Shown piece by piece: positions 60,909 through 64,000 of a stretch of 64,000 nt of DNA; position 1 is the first letter of the stretch, and every line of letters begins with the position of its first letter. The position numbers were made by a program, and so were the translations under genes. Source of the DNA: Thermaerobacter marianensis DSM 12885 (GTDB lineage Bacteria > Bacillota > Sulfobacillia > Thermaerobacterales > Thermaerobacteraceae); the NCBI RefSeq assembly GCF_000184705.1, contig NC_014831.1:2604001-2668000 (forward strand). Direction: 5' to 3'. The notes beneath the pieces were generated by a model. It saw only the letters and a list, made by a program, of their open reading frames with translations. It had not been told where the DNA came from and made no database searches.

Positions 60909-62156
60909 CTAGGCCTCCGGCGGCGGCAGGTGCAGTTCGGGGTCCACCGCCTGGCCGCGGCGCCGCATCTCGAAGTGCAGGTGCGGCCCGGCTCCCTCGC
61001 CCTCCGCCGCCACCGCGGCCAGCACCTGGCCCGCCGTCACCACATCCCGGTCGCGGACCACCACGTGGTCGACCGCGGCGTAGCGCGTCGCCCAGCCGCC
61101 CCCGTGGTCCACCTCCACCATCCAGCCCAGCCCGGCGCGGTCGTACCAGACCCGCGTGACCACCCCGCCCGCCGCGGCCCGGACGGCCGTCCCCGCCCGG
61201 GCCGCGATGTCGATCCCTTCGTGGAAGCGCGGGGCGTCACCGTCGTCCAGCTGCCAGCCGAAGGGCTCGGTGACCCGGCCCGTCACGGGCCAGCGCCATC
61301 CCGGTTCCCAGGGGCCGGCGCCGGAGGGCCCGGCCCCGCCGGAACCGCCGCCCGCGGCGCCCGAGCGGGCGTCGCCCTCGCCGGTGGCGGTACCGCCGCC
61401 CGAGCCGGAGCCGCCGCCACCGCCCGCCGTGTCGTCAGAAGGACCGGCGCCCCCGGGGCCGGCCGGGCCGGTCCCGGCCGGACCGGTTGCGGAGGCGGCA
61501 CCGTTGCCGCCCGGGGTACCGCCGCTGCCGGCCGGGGGGCTGGATGCGCCGCCGCCGGGGAGGCCGGCGCCGGCCCTCGACCCGCCGGCCGCGGGGACGC
61601 CTGGCGTGGCCGCCCCCCCGGCGCCGGCGGCGCCGGGGGCACCCTGGAGGGCCGGCGGATCGCGGCCGGCCGGATCCGAGCCGGGAAGGCTGCTTGGGTC
61701 TTCGCCGGGCAGGCCGGCCGGGCCCGACCCGCCCGCCCCGGTGGCGCCGGCCCCGGCGGGGTCCGGCGCCACCGGGGCCAGGGCGGGCACGCTGGCGCCG
61801 GGGGCGCCGGCGCCCTCCGCGCCGGCGCCCCCGGCGCCGTCCTGCTCGCGTCCCAGGACGGCCACCTGCAGCCATCCGCCGCCGGGGATCCACTCCATCC
61901 AGCGGGCCACCTGGGGCCGGTCCAGCCAGTTGGCCGTCACGAGCCCTTCCGCCGCCCGCGCCCAGGCGTCACCGGCCGCTCCCGGCAGCCAGCGCCCGGC
62001 TACCAGCACGACGGCCAGGAACACGGGAATCCACCAAGCCGAACCCTGGCCCGCACCCGGCATCCATCCTCCCCGCGGCGGGGCGAGGGGCGGGCCCCCG
62101 TCCGGGACGTCCGGCCCGCCCGGTGGAACGCCGTTGCCTGCGCCCGGGGAAACCAT
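60909..62156 (-). CDS. spoIVFA: M23/LytM-domain membrane protein, SpoIVFA-like
   Basis: 415 residues: a short N-terminus, one membrane span (SAWWIPVFLAVVLVAGRWL), a very long Gly/Ala/Pro-rich linker (about 105-280) and a C-terminal LytM domain (WRWPVTGRVTEPFGW, FHEGIDIAARAGTAVRAAAGG, and GPHLHFEMRRRG). The metal-ligand pattern HxxxD...HLH of M23 peptidases is present. In Bacillus SpoIVFA holds SpoIVFB inactive until forespore signalling; position immediately before spoIVFB and the architecture support that role here. A generic M23 peptidase is the alternative. ATG at 62156 follows GGGGAGGGACGG. Confidence 0.8.
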   Translation of the reverse strand: MVSPGAGNGVPPGGPDVPDGGPPLAPPRGGWMPGAGQGSAWWIPVFLAVVLVAGRWLPGAAGDAWARAAEGLVTANWLDRPQVARWMEWIPGGGWLQVAVLGREQDGAGGAGAEGAGAPGASVPALAPVAPDPAGAGATGAGGSGPAGLPGEDPSSLPGSDPAGRDPPALQGAPGAAGAGGAATPGVPAAGGSRAGAGLPGGGASSPPAGSGGTPGGNGAASATGPAGTGPAGPGGAGPSDDTAGGGGGSGSGGGTATGEGDARSGAAGGGSGGAGPSGAGPWEPGWRWPVTGRVTEPFGWQLDDGDAPRFHEGIDIAARAGTAVRAAAGGVVTRVWYDRAGLGWMVEVDHGGGWATRYAAVDHVVVRDRDVVTAGQVLAAVAAEGEGAGPHLHFEMRRRGQAVDPELHLPPPEA

Positions 62157-62363
62157 GGCCGTCCCTCCCCGGCGCAGTATATGGATGGCCGCCCCATCCC
62201 TATGCTCGCCGGGCCCACACCGGCGCCCGGCCCGGCAGGCCGGCACCCGGCGGCGGGGCAAGGCCGCCGGGCCCGGGGAGGACGGTCTTGCATCCCCTGA
62301 CGGCGGCGGGGAAGGGGCCGGCGAAGACACCCTGACGACGCCCCATGGTGGTCCGGCTGGAGG

Positions 62364-63506
62364 TCAGAAGAGGATCTTGTGCCGCCGGGCGTAGGCGCTC
62401 ATCAGCAGGCCGAGCCCGAGGCAGTTGGTCATGAGGTTGCTGCCGCCGTAACTGATGAAGGGCAGCGGCAGGCCGGTGATGGGCATGAGCCCTACCGTCA
62501 TGCCGGCGTTGATGATGAAGTGGGTCGCCAGCATGGACACCACCCCGGCCCCGAGGAGCATGCCGTAGGTGTCGGCGGCCTGGGTGGCGTCGTGCAGGGC
62601 GCGCAAGAGCAGCGCCAGCAACAGCAGCACCAGCACGGTGATGCCCACGAAGCCCAGGGTTTCGGCGGCCACGGCGAAGATGAAGTCCGTCTGGGGCTCG
62701 GGCAGGAAGCTGGTGGCCGTCTGGCTGGTGCCGGTCAGTCCCTGGCCGAAGAGCCGCCCGTTGCCCACGGCCAGGCGCGCCTGCAACACGTGATAGCCGG
62801 CGCCCAGCCCGTTCTGCCCGTCGTTGTAGGGGTTGATGAACACCACCAGGCGCATCAGCTGGTGGGGTTCCAGGAAGGAGATCTTGTCGGGGAAACGAAG
62901 CTGCGCCCACACCAGAGCGACGGCAGCACCCAGGCCCCCCAGCGCCAGGGCCAGCAGCCGACCGGCGGGATAGCCCGCCATGAGCAGCATGCCGCCCGCG
63001 ATGCCGAGGAACACCAGCACGGTGCCCAGGTCAGGCTGCTTGAGGACCAGCAGCGCCGGGGGCACCACCATCGCCGCCACCGGCACCAGGTCCAGCCAGG
63101 TCCACGGGCGGTCTTCGTGGCGGGCGAGCCAGTCGGCCAGCACCAGGATCAGGATGGGCTTGACGAACTCCGCCGGCTGGATGCTGATGGGACCGGTCTG
63201 GATCCAGCAGCGGCAGCCGTTGATCTCCGGCGCCACGGCCAGCATGGCCGCCAGCCCTGCCAGGGCCCCGCCGTAGAGGTACCACTGCAGGCGCGGAAGG
63301 GTGCGGTAGTCGACCCACAAGGTCACGGCCAGCATCAGCGCCAGCCCGACCACCGCGAAGATCGCCTGCTTCTCCACCAGGTCGATCATGCCGCGGGCCC
63401 GCACCGCCACGGAGATCAGCACCAGCCCGAAGGCCATGAGGACCATGACCAGGGCGATCAGCGGGATGTCCAGGGTTTTCAGCAGGCGGCGGTCCAGCAA
63501 GCCCAC
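62364..63506 (-). CDS. rodA: SEDS peptidoglycan polymerase RodA
   Basis: Polytopic glycosyltransferase for cell elongation. 380 residues with ten hydrophobic segments; EINGCRCWIQTGPISIQPAEFVK, LKQPDLGTVLVF, GTSQTATSFLPEPQTDFIFAVAAE and the C-terminal GLPLPFISYGGSNL are the SEDS hallmarks, including the catalytic Asp region near QPAE. GTG at 63506 follows AAGGAGGG. Following minE at this locus is usual for rod-shaped Firmicutes. Confidence 0.96.
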   Translation of the reverse strand: MGLLDRRLLKTLDIPLIALVMVLMAFGLVLISVAVRARGMIDLVEKQAIFAVVGLALMLAVTLWVDYRTLPRLQWYLYGGALAGLAAMLAVAPEINGCRCWIQTGPISIQPAEFVKPILILVLADWLARHEDRPWTWLDLVPVAAMVVPPALLVLKQPDLGTVLVFLGIAGGMLLMAGYPAGRLLALALGGLGAAVALVWAQLRFPDKISFLEPHQLMRLVVFINPYNDGQNGLGAGYHVLQARLAVGNGRLFGQGLTGTSQTATSFLPEPQTDFIFAVAAETLGFVGITVLVLLLLALLLRALHDATQAADTYGMLLGAGVVSMLATHFIINAGMTVGLMPITGLPLPFISYGGSNLMTNCLGLGLLMSAYARRHKILF

Positions 63507-63659
63507 GGGCCCTTCCCTCCTTTGCCGGCTGAGGCGGCATGCCGGCGGGCACGGTGCGGCTGGCCGAGCGCCGGCCGCGGCCCAGCGCGACCTGGTCCCG
63601 TGCCCTTCCCCATGATAGCAGCCGGCCCCCCCACCCTGCCGGTGGCGCTCCCCCCAGAC

Positions 63660-63911
63660 TCAGGCCTTCTCCTCGCCGGCCACCAGCGGCCGCCGGCGCA
63701 CGGCCCGCACGGGAATGGTCGCCACCAGGGCCACCGCCGCCGCCTCCCGATGCAGGCTGACCTCCATGGCGGACCGGTCGACCTCCAGATAGCGGGAGAT
63801 GGCGCGGATCAGGTCGTCCTTGAGCGCCTCCATCAACTCCGGCTCCATGTCGACCCGGTCGTGGACCAGCATGAGCTTGAGCCGTTCCCGGGCGATGTCC
63901 TTGCTGGCCAC
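63660..63911 (-). CDS. minE: Cell division topological specificity factor MinE
   Basis: 83 residues; binds MinD and drives Min oscillation. ARERLKLMLVHDRVDMEPELMEALKDDLIRAISRYLEVD is the anti-MinCD helix plus dimerisation region. GTG at 63911 has GGGGAG 8 bases upstream. The frame stays open to the window edge through Gly/Ala/Ser codons, so an N-terminal extension cannot be excluded; minD is expected just beyond. Presence of MinE sets this lineage apart from Bacillus, which uses DivIVA. Confidence 0.94.
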   Translation of the reverse strand: MASKDIARERLKLMLVHDRVDMEPELMEALKDDLIRAISRYLEVDRSAMEVSLHREAAAVALVATIPVRAVRRRPLVAGEEKA

Positions 63912-64000
63912 CCGGCCCGCTCCCCAGCCGGCGCCTGCGCCGGAGTAGGTCCCCCCGTTGGCGGAACCGCTGCCCCGGACCGCCCCGCCGGGCCCGCCTC

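Overview
The window is very GC-rich and reads as the core chromosome of a spore-forming Firmicute. The gene order is that of the Bacillus/Clostridia chromosome: hemW-hrcA-grpE-dnaK-dnaJ-prmA-rsmE, rpsU-yqeY-nfeD-floA-yqfC-yqfD-phoH-pgpH-ybeY-dgkA-era-recO-glyQS-ppsR, comEA-comEC-holA-rpsT-spoIIP-lepA, and spoIVFA-spoIVFB-rng-rplU-prp-rpmA-spo0B-obg-nadD-yqeK-LCP-rsfS. Sporulation genes exclude an actinobacterium despite the GC content. Composition, frequent GTG/TTG starts and Pro/Ala/Gly-rich protein inserts suggest a Thermaerobacter-like lineage. That placement is inference. Every recognised gene except rpsT lies on the minus strand, so the transcription story runs from base 64000 down to base 1.

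64000-51343: minE and rodA (division and shape), spoIVFA and spoIVFB (sigma-K checkpoint protease pair), rng, then a promoter and leader attenuator driving rplU-prp-rpmA-spo0B-obg, followed by nadD, yqeK, an LCP cell-wall ligase and rsfS. 50980-47586: leuS, preceded by a strong sigma-A promoter and a complete T-box leader with a Leu CTC specifier. A full tRNA-Ala(GGC) gene sits inside this leader between the pseudoknot and the antiterminator, which is the most unusual structure in the window. 47418-41464: competence genes comEA and comEC plus holA. 41445-40994: rpsT, alone on the plus strand, with its own promoter and terminator.

40880-33881: a small holin-like membrane protein, a long spoIIP, a two-domain thioredoxin-fold oxidoreductase whose second CxxC motif is interrupted in frame by TGA exactly at the first Cys (possible selenocysteine), lepA and hemW. 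33849-26102: the heat-shock operon hrcA-grpE-dnaK-dnaJ-prmA-rsmE under a sigma-A promoter with a perfect CIRCE operator. 25974-7059: ddl, hinT, rpsU, yqeY, nfeD-floA (flotillin pair), an unrecognised collagen-like ORF, yqfC-yqfD, phoH, pgpH (c-di-AMP hydrolase), ybeY, dgkA, a DUF3048 lipoprotein, era, mgtE, recO and a DUF4342 protein. 6970-1: a glycine T-box (GGC specifier) before glyQ-glyS, then a short GNAT-like stub, ppsR and ppdK (the kinase/phosphorylase and the enzyme it regulates). ppdK runs off the window edge.

No insertion sequences, phage genes, CRISPR arrays or rRNA genes were seen. The region is conserved core chromosome, and its novelty lies in the RNA leaders and the TGA-interrupted redox gene.
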